DNA of 64,000 nt from Microvirga sp. VF16 (lineage in GTDB: Bacteria > Pseudomonadota > Alphaproteobacteria > Rhizobiales > Beijerinckiaceae). The notes below the pieces were generated by a model that searched no databases, was not told the DNA's origin, and saw only the letters and a program-made list of their open reading frames with translations. Shown here one piece after another: positions 52,484 to 60,980 of the stretch. Each line of letters starts with the position of its first letter. The stretch's first letter is position 1. The stretch covers positions 1,426,001-1,490,000 of the forward strand of contig NZ_CP069354.1 in the NCBI RefSeq assembly GCF_016864375.1, in the 5' to 3' direction. Both the position numbers and the translations under genes were made by a program.

Positions 52484-53746
52484 TCAGCCGAAAAGCACGA
52501 AAGCCGCGCCGCCCGCCACTATCGCCGCGGCACTCGCGGCCGAGACGATCCAGCCCGCTTGAGTACCGCCGAGACTGAACGTCATGCCCGCCTTTACCGC
52601 CGTGTTCACCGCAACGGCGATGGCGATTCCGAGCGCCGCCGTGTGGACCGCAATGCCGCCGCTGTTGGCGAGACGCGCGAGGGAAAGCGTGATGGCGTCC
52701 ACATCGGCGATGCCGGAGAGGGCGGCCAGGATGGTGATACCGACATCGCCCGCGTAGGTGCTGATGATCTTCGCGAGCAGGCTGATCACGGCGATCAGGC
52801 CAGCGAGTTTCAAGGCGGTTCCGAGTTCGAAGGGGCTCTTCATGGTGAGCTGAGGACTCTCCGTGCTGCCCCGCCCATGGGTGAAGAAGAGCAGCCCTGC
52901 GACCGCGATCATGACGATCCCCGCCGCGCCGAGTGGCCATGCGAGCGGAAGAAGCAGCGCGTTGTTCAAAGCGCTCGCGACGACGAGCACGCGCCCGACC
53001 ATGACCGATCCGGCAAGAAGAATGCCGCCGGCGAGAAGCGGGCTCGCAGTCGGATGCTCGCGCGCCATGCGGGCGAGGGTGACGGTGGTTGCGGTGGAGG
53101 AGGCCAGACCGCCGGCGAGCGCCGCGAGCGCGACGCCCGCTTGGCTCCCCATGATCTTCACGGCGATGTAACCGGCAAAGGAGATCGCCGCGATGATGAT
53201 GGCAAGCAGCCAGATCTCCGCCGGATTGACGGAGTCCCAAGGATCGACGGTCCGGTCCGGCAGCAGGGGCAGGGCGAGGAACGTCATCGCGAGAAGAATG
53301 AGAGCGGAGCGGATCTCCAGCCATGTCAGACGCCTGACCCAGCTGTGCAGCGGCTGCTTGAGAGCCAGGATGAGCGTGACGACGACGCCAGCCGCTGTTG
53401 CGATCTCAAGATTACCGAGAACCGCATAGGCGCCGAGAGAGAAGGTGATGAGCCCGGCGACGACGCCGGTGACGCTGAAGTTCTCCTCCGCCTTTGCTTC
53501 CAGCCAGGAGAAGGCGCTGAAGGCGAGCGAGAAGCCGAGGAAGGAGAGAGCCAGAAAGACGACATTGGTGTGGGTCGTCAGGATGGCGGACAGGGCGCCA
53601 AGAAGGGCGATCAGCGTATAGGTCCGCAGGCCGGCGGTGCGCTCTCCCTCCGCCTCCTCGCGCTGCTTCCAGCCCCGCTCCAGGCCGATGAGCAGCCCGA
53701 TGGCCAGGGCAACGACAAGACGGAAAAGCAGAGACGTGTCGTTCAT
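52484..53746 (-). CDS. MgtC/SapB-DUF4010 membrane protein
   Basis: A 420-residue protein with about 12 helices. The N-terminal MgtC-like part has RLVVALAIGLLIGLERGWKQ (residues 9-28) and RTYTLIALLGALSAIL. The larger C-terminal part fits DUF4010 (AGYIAVKIMGSQAGVALAAL, GGLASSTATTVTLARMAREH). Short MgtC proteins inhibit the F-ATPase under Mg limitation; this longer type is uncharacterised. It is divergent from lrgAB and convergent with the zinc-ribbon gene. Confidence 0.87.
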   Translation of the reverse strand: MNDTSLLFRLVVALAIGLLIGLERGWKQREEAEGERTAGLRTYTLIALLGALSAILTTHTNVVFLALSFLGFSLAFSAFSWLEAKAEENFSVTGVVAGLITFSLGAYAVLGNLEIATAAGVVVTLILALKQPLHSWVRRLTWLEIRSALILLAMTFLALPLLPDRTVDPWDSVNPAEIWLLAIIIAAISFAGYIAVKIMGSQAGVALAALAGGLASSTATTVTLARMAREHPTASPLLAGGILLAGSVMVGRVLVVASALNNALLLPLAWPLGAAGIVMIAVAGLLFFTHGRGSTESPQLTMKSPFELGTALKLAGLIAVISLLAKIISTYAGDVGITILAALSGIADVDAITLSLARLANSGGIAVHTAALGIAIAVAVNTAVKAGMTFSLGGTQAGWIVSAASAAAIVAGGAAFVLFG

Positions 53747-53925
53747 GGCACTTGAGTCACCCGGCCGGCCAGCCTGACAGATCGCGGTTACCGACCATTC
53801 CTTGATTGTTTAGCACGGGCAACTTTCGAGCAACAGTCTAGCTTTCTCAAACGCGCCCATCGATGCTTTGCTTGGACCCTCTGCCGCGATACCTGTGGTG
53901 GGCGTTCCGCTCTCGAGGCCTGCCC

Positions 53926-54327
53926 ATGATCGTCAGTCTGACCATTATCCTCCTCTGCCAGTTGCTTGGCGAGGTGGTCGCCCGCGGCTTCGGTTGGTCG
54001 TTGCCGGGGCCGGTGCTCGGCATGCTGATTCTGTTCGTGTTCCTGAACCTACGGGACCGGATCAGGACGAAGGTGCCGGAATTCGGCAGGACGCTCGACT
54101 CGACAGGGAAGGGGCTGTTGGCCCATCTCTCGCTGCTGTTCATTCCGGCGAGCGTCGGCGTGATCCAGCGGCTCGACGTGCTGGCCGATTACGGCGTCGG
54201 CCTTGCCGTTGCTCTCGTGGTCTCCACCTTCGTCACGCTCGTCGTGACCGTCGTCGCTTTCGTGGTGGTGTCGCGCCTCAGCGGCTCCGCGATGGAAACG
54301 GCCGAGGAGGGAAAAGCCCGTGACTGA
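53926..54327 (+). CDS. lrgA: CidA/LrgA family holin-like protein
   Basis: A 133-residue four-helix membrane protein of the CidA/LrgA family: LLCQLLGEVVARGFGWSLPG (residues 8-27), PVLGMLILFVFLNLRD, and LLFIPASVGVIQRLDVLADY with the family Pro. It is proposed to form holin-like pores or to export pyruvate or overflow metabolites with LrgB. The ATG at 53926 has GAGG eight bases upstream; a longer frame reaches 53863. It overlaps lrgB by eight bases. Confidence 0.88.
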   Translation: MIVSLTIILLCQLLGEVVARGFGWSLPGPVLGMLILFVFLNLRDRIRTKVPEFGRTLDSTGKGLLAHLSLLFIPASVGVIQRLDVLADYGVGLAVALVVSTFVTLVVTVVAFVVVSRLSGSAMETAEEGKARD

Positions 54328-55042
54328 TCAGGCCTTCTCCCTCTGGGTCTATCTCTCGCAGACCCCGCTGCTCTGGCTCGTGGTGACGCTCAGTGCCTAT
54401 GTCATCGCGGATCGCATCTCGCTTACCTTCAAGCGACATCCGCTCTTCAATCCGGTGCTGATCTCCGTGGTGACGGTCGCCCTCGTGCTGTGGGGCACGG
54501 GTACGTCCTACCCGGTCTATTTCGAAGGCGCGAAGTTCGTGCATTTCCTGCTCGGTCCCGCGACGGTCGCGCTCGCGATTCCGCTTTACGAGAACCGGCA
54601 CATCGTGCTGCGCTCCATCGTGCCGATGGTGGTGTCGCTCGTCGTGGGGTCCGTCACGGCCATCGTGTCGGCCGTCGCCGTCGCGCAGCTCTTCGGCATT
54701 CCCAATCCCATTCTCATTGCGCTCGCGCCGAAATCCGTCACCGCTCCCGTGGGCATGGGCATCACGGAAGCGCTCGGCGGCGATCCGGCGCTCACCGCTA
54801 TCCTGGTGATGCTCACCGGCGTCACCGGCTCGATCATGGTCACGCCGCTGATGAATGCGTTGCGCATGAAGGATTGGCGTGCGCGCGGTTTTGCGGTGGG
54901 ACTTGCCTCGCACGGCATCGGGACGGCGCGCGCGTTTCAGGTCAATTCGCTTGCCGGCACCTTTGCCGGCATCGCCATGGGCCTCAATGCGCTGGTTACC
55001 GCGCTGCTTCTGCCGCTGGTGCTGAGGCTGCTGCTGGATTAG
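54320..55042 (+). CDS. lrgB: LrgB family membrane protein
   Basis: A 240-residue membrane protein of the LrgB/CidB family. Conserved blocks are HFLLGPATVALAIPLYENRH, ALAPKSVTAPVGMGITEALG (the family signature) and GLASHGIGTARAFQVNSLAG. It begins with GTG inside the end of lrgA. The pair works together at the inner membrane in autolysis-related or overflow-metabolite transport. Confidence 0.92.
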   Translation: MTDQAFSLWVYLSQTPLLWLVVTLSAYVIADRISLTFKRHPLFNPVLISVVTVALVLWGTGTSYPVYFEGAKFVHFLLGPATVALAIPLYENRHIVLRSIVPMVVSLVVGSVTAIVSAVAVAQLFGIPNPILIALAPKSVTAPVGMGITEALGGDPALTAILVMLTGVTGSIMVTPLMNALRMKDWRARGFAVGLASHGIGTARAFQVNSLAGTFAGIAMGLNALVTALLLPLVLRLLLD

Positions 55043-55082
55043 GCCTTGTTTACACAATAGCAGTACCATGGAGCGCGATAGC

Positions 55083-55598
55083 ATGTCGCCAATGGGGAAT
55101 GGACCAATGACCGATCCTGCGCTCAAGAGGACGTCTAAGAAGCCAGCGAAGGATGCAAAATCGGCCGAGGCGAAGCCAGTCGCTGTGAACGCCGGGGAGC
55201 CGGTTCTTCTCTCGGGCGGCAACCCTCAGATCGCGAAGGGCTATGGCGATGCTCCCGTGCAGGCCTATATCGCTGCCATGCCGGGTTGGAAAAGCGATGT
55301 CGGGCGCCGGCTCGATGCGCTCATCGTGCGCACCGTTCCCGGCGTGCGCAAAGCCGTCAAATGGAACTCGCCGTTGTACGGCGTCGAAGGTCAGGGATGG
55401 TTCCTCAGCATCCATTGCTTCGCGAAATACATCAAGGTGGCTTTCTTCCGCGGCGGGTCGCTGAATCCCATCCCTCCCGAAGCGTCCAAGCACAAGGATG
55501 TGCGCTACTTCCACATCCATGAGCACGACCAACTGGACGAAGCTCAATTCGTCTCCTGGGTGAAGCAGGCCAGCGAATTACCCGGCGAGAAAATGTAG
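55083..55598 (+). CDS. DUF1801 domain protein (first of two)
   Basis: A 171-residue protein with a Lys/Ala-rich N-terminal tail (about 1-45) and a DUF1801 (YdhG-like) domain containing YIAAMPGWKSDVGRRLDALI, KAVKWNSPLYGVEGQGWFLS and KYIKVAFFRGGSL. Function is unknown. Starts at 55068, 55083 and 55107 are possible; 55083 was picked for a GGAG nine bases upstream. It is 12 bases from a second DUF1801 gene. Confidence 0.8.
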   Translation: MSPMGNGPMTDPALKRTSKKPAKDAKSAEAKPVAVNAGEPVLLSGGNPQIAKGYGDAPVQAYIAAMPGWKSDVGRRLDALIVRTVPGVRKAVKWNSPLYGVEGQGWFLSIHCFAKYIKVAFFRGGSLNPIPPEASKHKDVRYFHIHEHDQLDEAQFVSWVKQASELPGEKM

Positions 55599-55610
55599 GC
55601 GGCAACAATC

Positions 55611-56054
55611 ATGACGACGATGAAGACCGTTTCGCAGGACGCCGATAAAGGCGCCTCTGCCTCTCAGCTGATCGATGCAAAGATCAAGGAACTGAACGAT
55701 TGGCGTGGTGAGACGCTCAAGCGCCTGCGCGCCCTCATCAAGCAGGCCGATCCCGATGTGATCGAGGAGGTGAAGTGGAGGGGCGTTCCGGTGTGGTCGC
55801 ATGCCGGCATCATCTGCACCGGCGAGACCTACAAGAGCGCCGTGAAGATGACCTTTGCCAAAGGGGCCTCGCTCGATGATCCATCCGGCCTTTTCAATGC
55901 GAGCCTTGAGGGCAATACGCGGCGCGCCATCGATTTTCATGAAGGCGATGCGATCGATGAAGAGGCATTGAAGGCGCTCATCCGTGCGGCTGTGGCGCTG
56001 AACGTGGCGAAGAAGGCAGGCAGCCGTAAAGGGAAGTCGGCGGCTGAAACATAA
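55611..56054 (+). CDS. DUF1801 domain protein (second of two)
   Basis: A 147-residue DUF1801 protein: KELNDWRGETLKRLRALIKQ, EVKWRGVPVWSHAGIICTGE and KSAVKMTFAKGASLDDPSGL, with a Lys-rich C-terminus. It differs strongly from its neighbour, so the pair is not a recent duplication. Likely one operon; function unknown. Confidence 0.82.
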   Translation: MTTMKTVSQDADKGASASQLIDAKIKELNDWRGETLKRLRALIKQADPDVIEEVKWRGVPVWSHAGIICTGETYKSAVKMTFAKGASLDDPSGLFNASLEGNTRRAIDFHEGDAIDEEALKALIRAAVALNVAKKAGSRKGKSAAET

Positions 56055-56123
56055 AAACGCACGCACCGCTTTTCCCTCATGCGAGGTGGAGCAGATGTGC
56101 GGGGGCCATAGGACTCTGGCAGG

Positions 56124-56161
56124 TCGTACCACGTACGAACGTCGGGTTAGTCGCGCGACTA
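56124..56161. repeat. Two short palindromes between convergent genes
   Basis: TCGTAC-CAC-GTACGA (56124-56138) and TAGTCGCGCGACTA (56148-56161). The second covers the stop codon of the reductase gene. There is no T-run; they may be mRNA-end hairpins for both transcripts. Confidence 0.4.
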
Positions 56162-56689
56162 TGCGGGAACGTATGTTAACCTGATCACGTCCCCGCCAAT
56201 GCGATCGCTTGCCATGAGGCGCAGCGGCGGCCGCGGGCCGGCGAAGAAAGGCTTGCCGCGACCAAGCACGACGGGATGGGTGTACAGTCGATATTCATCG
56301 ACCAGACCAAGTTCGGTCAGACTTTGCGCTAGCTCAGGTCCGGAAACTTCAATCTCCCCGTCCAGTTGGGCCTTCAGCCCGCGGATCGTCGCCTCGATGT
56401 CTTCCCCAATAAGAGTGGCATTCGGGCCGACGGACTTCAGCGAGCGCGATACGACCCATTTCGGTTGGCTCCGCCACGCCGCTGCATAGTCGCGTTGCGC
56501 CTCGTCCCACTCGGAATGGTCTTCGTCCCAATATCGCATCACCTCGTACATGCGGCGACCGTACACGCTGCCGGCCAGGCCGCGCACGTCGTCGATGAAA
56601 TGACGAAAGAGCGCAGGATCAGGCGCAAATTCCATGTGATCGACATAGCCGTCCAAGGACTGGTTCAAAGCGAACACCAGCTTCGCCAT
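56159..56689 (-). CDS. Dihydrofolate reductase-like (RibD C-terminal family) protein
   Basis: A 176-residue single-domain oxidoreductase of the RibD_C/DHFR-like family. It starts MAKLVFALNQSLDGYVDH, contains VYGRRMYEVMRYWDEDHSEW, SGPELAQSLTELGLVDEYRL and the C-terminal HPVVLGRGKPFFAG, all typical. These proteins bind NADPH; most, like this one, have no known substrate. GGAG lies 10 bases upstream. It is often found beside DUF1801 genes, as here. Confidence 0.88.
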   Translation of the reverse strand: MAKLVFALNQSLDGYVDHMEFAPDPALFRHFIDDVRGLAGSVYGRRMYEVMRYWDEDHSEWDEAQRDYAAAWRSQPKWVVSRSLKSVGPNATLIGEDIEATIRGLKAQLDGEIEVSGPELAQSLTELGLVDEYRLYTHPVVLGRGKPFFAGPRPPLRLMASDRIGGDVIRLTYVPA

Positions 56690-56846
56690 GCTGCAGGATC
56701 TCCCCAAAGTTCCTCAAAAAAGGCTTGGGCCGATGCTACGCAGAAATGAAGTTTGTTACAATCTGGCCGCTGCTTCCTTGGTGAGTCCAATAGCAGGGTC
56801 CACTTTCCGATCCTGACCCGCAGTTCCTCGGACAACACGCCTTTGC

Positions 56847-57971
56847 CTAAAGTGGCTTCTCCGTCTGCGAACCGTTCGTCCCCAAGCTGCCCGTCGTCTC
56901 GCTTTGTCTCGGCAGGAACGCCGGAACGATGCCGTCCGCGACCAATGCGTGCAACTGACCGATGTAATTGTCCTCTCGCGACGGCTCGGTTGCGTTGGAG
57001 GTCATGACCACCGTCAGGCTGAGGCTCGGAATGACGTAGAGCATCTGTCCGCCGAAGCCCCAGGCGTAATGGGCTCTGTGCCCGTGCATCTCGCGCATGA
57101 ACCAGCCATAGCCGTAAGCATCGCCGGTGAAGGGCGAGGAGGTGCGCGGCGTCCAGGATTCCCTGATCCAGTTCTCCGACACGACGCGCTTGCCGTCGAT
57201 CATGCCGCCCTGACGATACATCTCGCCGAAGCGCAAAAGCGCGCGCGGCGAGAGCGCCATCTCGTTGCCGCCGAGATAGATGCCCTGCGGATCGCGCGTC
57301 CAGGGCGCGACATCGACTTCGAGCGGCTCGCCGAGCCAATCGCGCGCCAGTTCCAGCGTGCTGCGCTTCGAGGCCCGTGTCAGCGCAGCCGACAAGAGAT
57401 GCGTGCTTCCGGTCGAATAGAGCATGCGCCCACCGGGCTCGTCGACGAACGGGCGCGAGAGAATGTAGCGCACCCAATTGTCGCTGCTGATCCATGCGCC
57501 GTAATTGCGGCCGGAAGTGCGCCCCAGTCCCGCTTGCATGGAGAGCAGATGGCCGATGGTGATTTTCTTGATCCGCGCATCGGCATCGGAGGGGATGCTT
57601 TGCCCGAGGATCGATGCGACCGGTTGGTCGACACCCCGCAGAGTGCCGCGCTCAATGGCAATGCCGACCAATGCCGACATGATCGTCTTCGATGCGGACT
57701 TGATGTTCGTCGGGCGGTCAAGCCGTGCACCACTGAATCCCCGCTCCACCAGGACGCTTCCATTGTGGGACACGATCAGGGAACGGAGGTTCGGAAGGTC
57801 GCTGGCGCGCGTGGCCGCTTCTTCGATCAGCTTCGCATCGGGCACCGGCGCCGGTGGAGGAGAGGTGGGCTGGGCCAATGCGCCAACGGCGCCGGTCAGC
57901 ATCAGGAGAAAAGCCAAACCGGCTTTGGGGAGGGTGAAGCTTGAGAGGCAGAGCATAGAGAGTTCTGACAT
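56847..57971 (-). CDS. Serine hydrolase, class C beta-lactamase fold
   Basis: A 374-residue exported protein. The signal peptide lies near residues 10-34 (FTLPKAGLAFLLMLTGAVGA). The beta-lactamase/esterase fold carries the SxxK nucleophile in KSASKTIMSAL, the YST motif in LYSTGSTHLLSAAL in the place of YxN, and a C-terminal YAWGFGGQMLYVIP block that replaces KTG with a Gly-rich version. This suits a 6-aminohexanoate-dimer hydrolase or esterase-like enzyme, not an antibiotic beta-lactamase. It is divergent from dctA. Confidence 0.85.
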   Translation of the reverse strand: MSELSMLCLSSFTLPKAGLAFLLMLTGAVGALAQPTSPPPAPVPDAKLIEEAATRASDLPNLRSLIVSHNGSVLVERGFSGARLDRPTNIKSASKTIMSALVGIAIERGTLRGVDQPVASILGQSIPSDADARIKKITIGHLLSMQAGLGRTSGRNYGAWISSDNWVRYILSRPFVDEPGGRMLYSTGSTHLLSAALTRASKRSTLELARDWLGEPLEVDVAPWTRDPQGIYLGGNEMALSPRALLRFGEMYRQGGMIDGKRVVSENWIRESWTPRTSSPFTGDAYGYGWFMREMHGHRAHYAWGFGGQMLYVIPSLSLTVVMTSNATEPSREDNYIGQLHALVADGIVPAFLPRQSETTGSLGTNGSQTEKPL

Positions 57972-58153
57972 TGTGTTGCTGTCGGACAAGAACCGAGATG
58001 GACGGGCGTTCCGGCGGGGCAACGCCCTCACACGCCATTGTGAGCATCGACCATCCATGCGGCAGCCCGCCCCCAGCCCTGCACGGGTGGCATTGGTGCT
58101 CTTGCCGCCGATCCCTTATTTCCAGATAAATTTGTAAATCTAAGGCAATCAAC

Positions 58154-59428
58154 ATGTTGAAATCGTGGTTTACCCGCCCGCTCTGGCAGCGGGTCACCGT
58201 AGGCTTTGCCCTCGGCATCCTTGCCGGCGTGCTGGCCGGGGAGCAGGCCGCCGTATGGTTCAAGCCGCTCGGCGACCTCTACCTGAACCTCGTGCGGATG
58301 ATCGTGATCCCGCTGGTGTTCTTCACCATCACGTCCAGCGTGGCGAAGCTTGCCGAAGCAGGTAACGTAGCCAGCCTGGGCCTGCGCACCCTGTTCTGGT
58401 TCATTGCCACCTCGGCCATCGCCGTGCTCGTGGGCATCGCCTTCGGGCATCTCATCGATCCGGGTCTCGGCCTGTCGAACCTGCCGCTCGGCGAGGTGAA
58501 GCCGCGCACGATCCCAACGCCGCTCGAGGTCCTGATCGGCATCGTGCCGACGAACCCGATCAAGGCCATGGCCGATACCAACGTGCTGCAGGTGCTCTTC
58601 TTCGCCGGCATCGTCGGCGCTGCCCTCGTCTCGCTCGGAGAGAAGACGGCCGGCATCCGCACCCTTGTCGACCAGGGCGCGACCGTCGTCTTTCGCATCA
58701 CGCGCTGGGTGCTACAGCTCACGCCCATCGGCACCTTCGGCCTGATTGCCTGGGTTGTCGGGCGCTACGGTCTCGCCTCGCTGCTGCCGCTCGGCAAGTT
58801 CATCGCGGCCATGTATCTCGCCTGCCTGTTCCACATCGTCGTGGTCTATGGCGGTCTCCTGAAGGTGCACGGCCTGAAGGTCGGCCGCTTCTTCCGCGGC
58901 GCTGCGCCGGCGATGCAGATGGCCTTCGCCACCTCGTCGAGCCTTGCCACGCTGCCGATGTCCCTGCGCGTCGCGGTCGAGAAGCTCGGCGTGCCGCAGA
59001 GCTATGCGAGCTTCGCTTTGCCGCTCGGGGCCAACGTGAAAATGGATGGCTGCGGCGCGATCTATCCCGCCATCGCGTCGATCTTCATCGCGCAGTATTT
59101 CGGTCTCGATCTCTCGCTGACGCAGTACGTGCTCATCGGCTTGACGGCGGTTCTGGGCTCGCTCGGCACGGCAGGCGTGCCTGGCACCTCCATCGTCATG
59201 CTGACGCTGACCCTGAGTACAGCAGGTCTGCCGCTCGAAGGCATCGGTTACATCATCGCCATCGACCGCGTCGTCGATATGATGCGCACCATGACCAACG
59301 TGACGGGTCAGATCCTCGTGCCGGTGATCGTCGCGAAGGAGGAGCGCATTCTCGATCAGGCCGTCTATGACGGCAATGTCGAGACGCATACGCCGGCCGG
59401 TGAAGCGGTTCTGGTCGCCGCCGAATAA
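58154..59428 (+). CDS. Dicarboxylate/amino acid:cation symporter (DAACS family)
   Basis: A 424-residue transporter of the DctA/GltP family. It has eight helices and two hairpin loops: YLNLVRMIVIPLVFFTITSS early, AMQMAFATSSSLATLPMSLR (HP1, Ser-rich), LPLGANVKMDGCGAIYPAIA (with the NMDG-like motif NVKMDG in the family position), and GTAGVPGTSIVMLTLTLSTA (HP2). It imports a C4-dicarboxylate, glutamate or similar anion with protons or sodium. I saw no sigma-54 promoter. A bidirectional terminator follows. Confidence 0.93.
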   Translation: MLKSWFTRPLWQRVTVGFALGILAGVLAGEQAAVWFKPLGDLYLNLVRMIVIPLVFFTITSSVAKLAEAGNVASLGLRTLFWFIATSAIAVLVGIAFGHLIDPGLGLSNLPLGEVKPRTIPTPLEVLIGIVPTNPIKAMADTNVLQVLFFAGIVGAALVSLGEKTAGIRTLVDQGATVVFRITRWVLQLTPIGTFGLIAWVVGRYGLASLLPLGKFIAAMYLACLFHIVVVYGGLLKVHGLKVGRFFRGAAPAMQMAFATSSSLATLPMSLRVAVEKLGVPQSYASFALPLGANVKMDGCGAIYPAIASIFIAQYFGLDLSLTQYVLIGLTAVLGSLGTAGVPGTSIVMLTLTLSTAGLPLEGIGYIIAIDRVVDMMRTMTNVTGQILVPVIVAKEERILDQAVYDGNVETHTPAGEAVLVAAE

Positions 59429-59452
59429 TCGTTAGCTACGAACGCGAAAAAC

Positions 59453-59490
59453 AAAAAAGGCGGGCCTGCTGAGCCCGCCTTTTCTTTTTG
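59453..59490. terminator. Bidirectional terminator between dctA-like and CAP-RTX genes
   Basis: An 11-bp stem AAAAGGCGGGC/GCCCGCCTTTT with A-rich left and T-rich right flanks, serving both convergent genes. Confidence 0.88.
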
Positions 59491-59503
59491 GGTTTGTTCG
59501 AAC

Positions 59504-60718
59504 TCAGAACAGGAAGTCCGAAGCGCCGATCAGCGAGAGCTTCACGTTGATGAGCGTGATCGACTGGCCGTCGGCCTTGATCAGCACGTCGTCAACTTTG
59601 CCGTCGCTGTCCGCGTTGAATTTGCGGATGCTGAGATCGTTGAAGCTCAGATCGGTGGCGCGCAGATCGATGCGGTCGCTGGCGTTCCTGAAATCGGTGA
59701 TCTTGTCCTTGCCCCATTGGCCCGAGAAGCGGAACGTGTCCGTGTTCGTGCCGCCGGTGAGGATGTCGTTGCCGCTGCTGCCGGAAAGCGTGTCCTTTCC
59801 GCTGTCGCCATAGAGCCGGTCGTTCCCGGCATTGCCGGTGAGGGCATCGTTGCCGGTGCCGCCATAGAGCTTGTCGTTGCCGCCGTTGCCGTAGAGCTTG
59901 TCGTTGCCGCCATTGCCCTTGATCGTATTGGCTACGGACGTTCCCTTGAGGGTGTTGTTGCTCGCGGTGCCGCTGATCGTGGTCGAGGTCGGCGTGGAGG
60001 GGGTTCCCGTTGTCGGGTCGATGAGATCGAGCTTCACATTCGAGGCGCTGATCGTCACCTGCTTGGTCACCGCGGCAAAGCCGCCGCCGGAGAACGTGAC
60101 CTCATAGGTGCCGGCCGCGAGCGCCAAGCCGTAGCCGCCGGCGCTTTCCGTCGTCGTGCTGTATCGGGCGCCGGTCGAACTCACGGCCGTCACCGTCAAT
60201 CCACCGAGGCCCTCGCCGATGTCGTAAAAAAGGTCGCCGTCCTTGTCGTCCATGCCGACGCCAGTCAGAAACACCTTCGTGCCGGACTTGGCGAAGTTCT
60301 GCGTGACGAAGGCCCCGTCCCAGGTCTGGTACGGACCGGTGTCGAAGCCGATGCCGATCTCGCGGAAGGTCCCGTTGAGGATATTCGCCTTGTGGCCCGG
60401 GCTGTTCATCAGGCTCGTGTGCAGCAGCTCCACCTCGTCCTGGAGGCCCGCAGGAGCGCGCGTGCTGGCCCACGCGATATTCTCCGCCGAGGTCCAGGAA
60501 CCCGAGAAGGTGTAGCCTGCCTGAATCATCCGCTGATGTGGGGAAGACCCGCCTGCTCCCGTATGGGAGAACGTGTCGGTCGCGATCATCCAGTTGCTGT
60601 GCGAATCCGCCGATTCGTTGAGATCGCCGTTGAAGGTGAGCGGCTGAGCGCCCGTCTTCGCCCGTTCACGGTTCACCAGTTCGAGCATGAACTGCTCATA
60701 GGCCGTGGCTTGCGACAT
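59504..60718 (-). CDS. CAP (SCP/PR1)-domain protein with RTX repeats
   Basis: A 404-residue protein without a signal peptide. Residues 5-150 are a CAP domain: YEQFMLELVNRERAKTGAQP, HSNWMIATDTFSHTGAGGSS, GYTFSGSWTSAENIAWASTR and HTSLMNSPGHKANILNGTFR, holding the family His and Glu residues. A Carboxypeptidase-regulatory-like beta domain (about 165-235) follows. Residues about 250-330 contain RTX nonapeptides (GNGGNDKLYGNGGNDKLYGG). The C-terminus ends SLIGASDFLF, a hydrophobic tail typical of type I secretion signals. AGGGG lies eight bases upstream of the ATG. Confidence 0.9.
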   Translation of the reverse strand: MSQATAYEQFMLELVNRERAKTGAQPLTFNGDLNESADSHSNWMIATDTFSHTGAGGSSPHQRMIQAGYTFSGSWTSAENIAWASTRAPAGLQDEVELLHTSLMNSPGHKANILNGTFREIGIGFDTGPYQTWDGAFVTQNFAKSGTKVFLTGVGMDDKDGDLFYDIGEGLGGLTVTAVSSTGARYSTTTESAGGYGLALAAGTYEVTFSGGGFAAVTKQVTISASNVKLDLIDPTTGTPSTPTSTTISGTASNNTLKGTSVANTIKGNGGNDKLYGNGGNDKLYGGTGNDALTGNAGNDRLYGDSGKDTLSGSSGNDILTGGTNTDTFRFSGQWGKDKITDFRNASDRIDLRATDLSFNDLSIRKFNADSDGKVDDVLIKADGQSITLINVKLSLIGASDFLF

Positions 60719-60954
60719 CAAATACCCCTTGGTGCTTATTCGTTTTCCCGTTGTCCGGGCTAATGGCCTGGGGCTTAGAGACTAAATGGGAAGAAGTTGT
60801 GGCTCGATCGTTATAGGGTTTCGAGCTGTCTGGCGCGTCTATTGACGTATGGTCGAGAGGAACTTTGCCCTACCTGCGCTGTAACCCTGCTCTGCAGCAT
60901 GAGAGGGAGATCGGGGCCGCATTCTGGTCTATAGCGGAACCCGGAAACGCCTTA

Positions 60955-60968
60955 TGCCAAGCTTGGCA
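60955..60968. promoter_or_regulatory. 14-bp palindrome upstream of the Fsr-like gene
   Basis: TGCCAAGCTTGGCA is perfect over 14 bases and extends imperfectly (TTATG...CATAA). It ends 12 bases before the ATG and could be a repressor operator or a leader hairpin limiting translation. Confidence 0.5.
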
Positions 60969-60980
60969 GCATAACGAAGA

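Noticed and set aside
56847..57971. Antibiotic-resistance beta-lactamase
   Set aside because: The protein has the fold and SxxK, but YST and a Gly-rich C-terminal block point to an esterase or amide hydrolase.
58096..58115. Sigma-54 promoter-like TGGCA...TTGC before the dctA-like gene
   Set aside because: The GG-to-GC spacing is three bases too long for a -24/-12 promoter.
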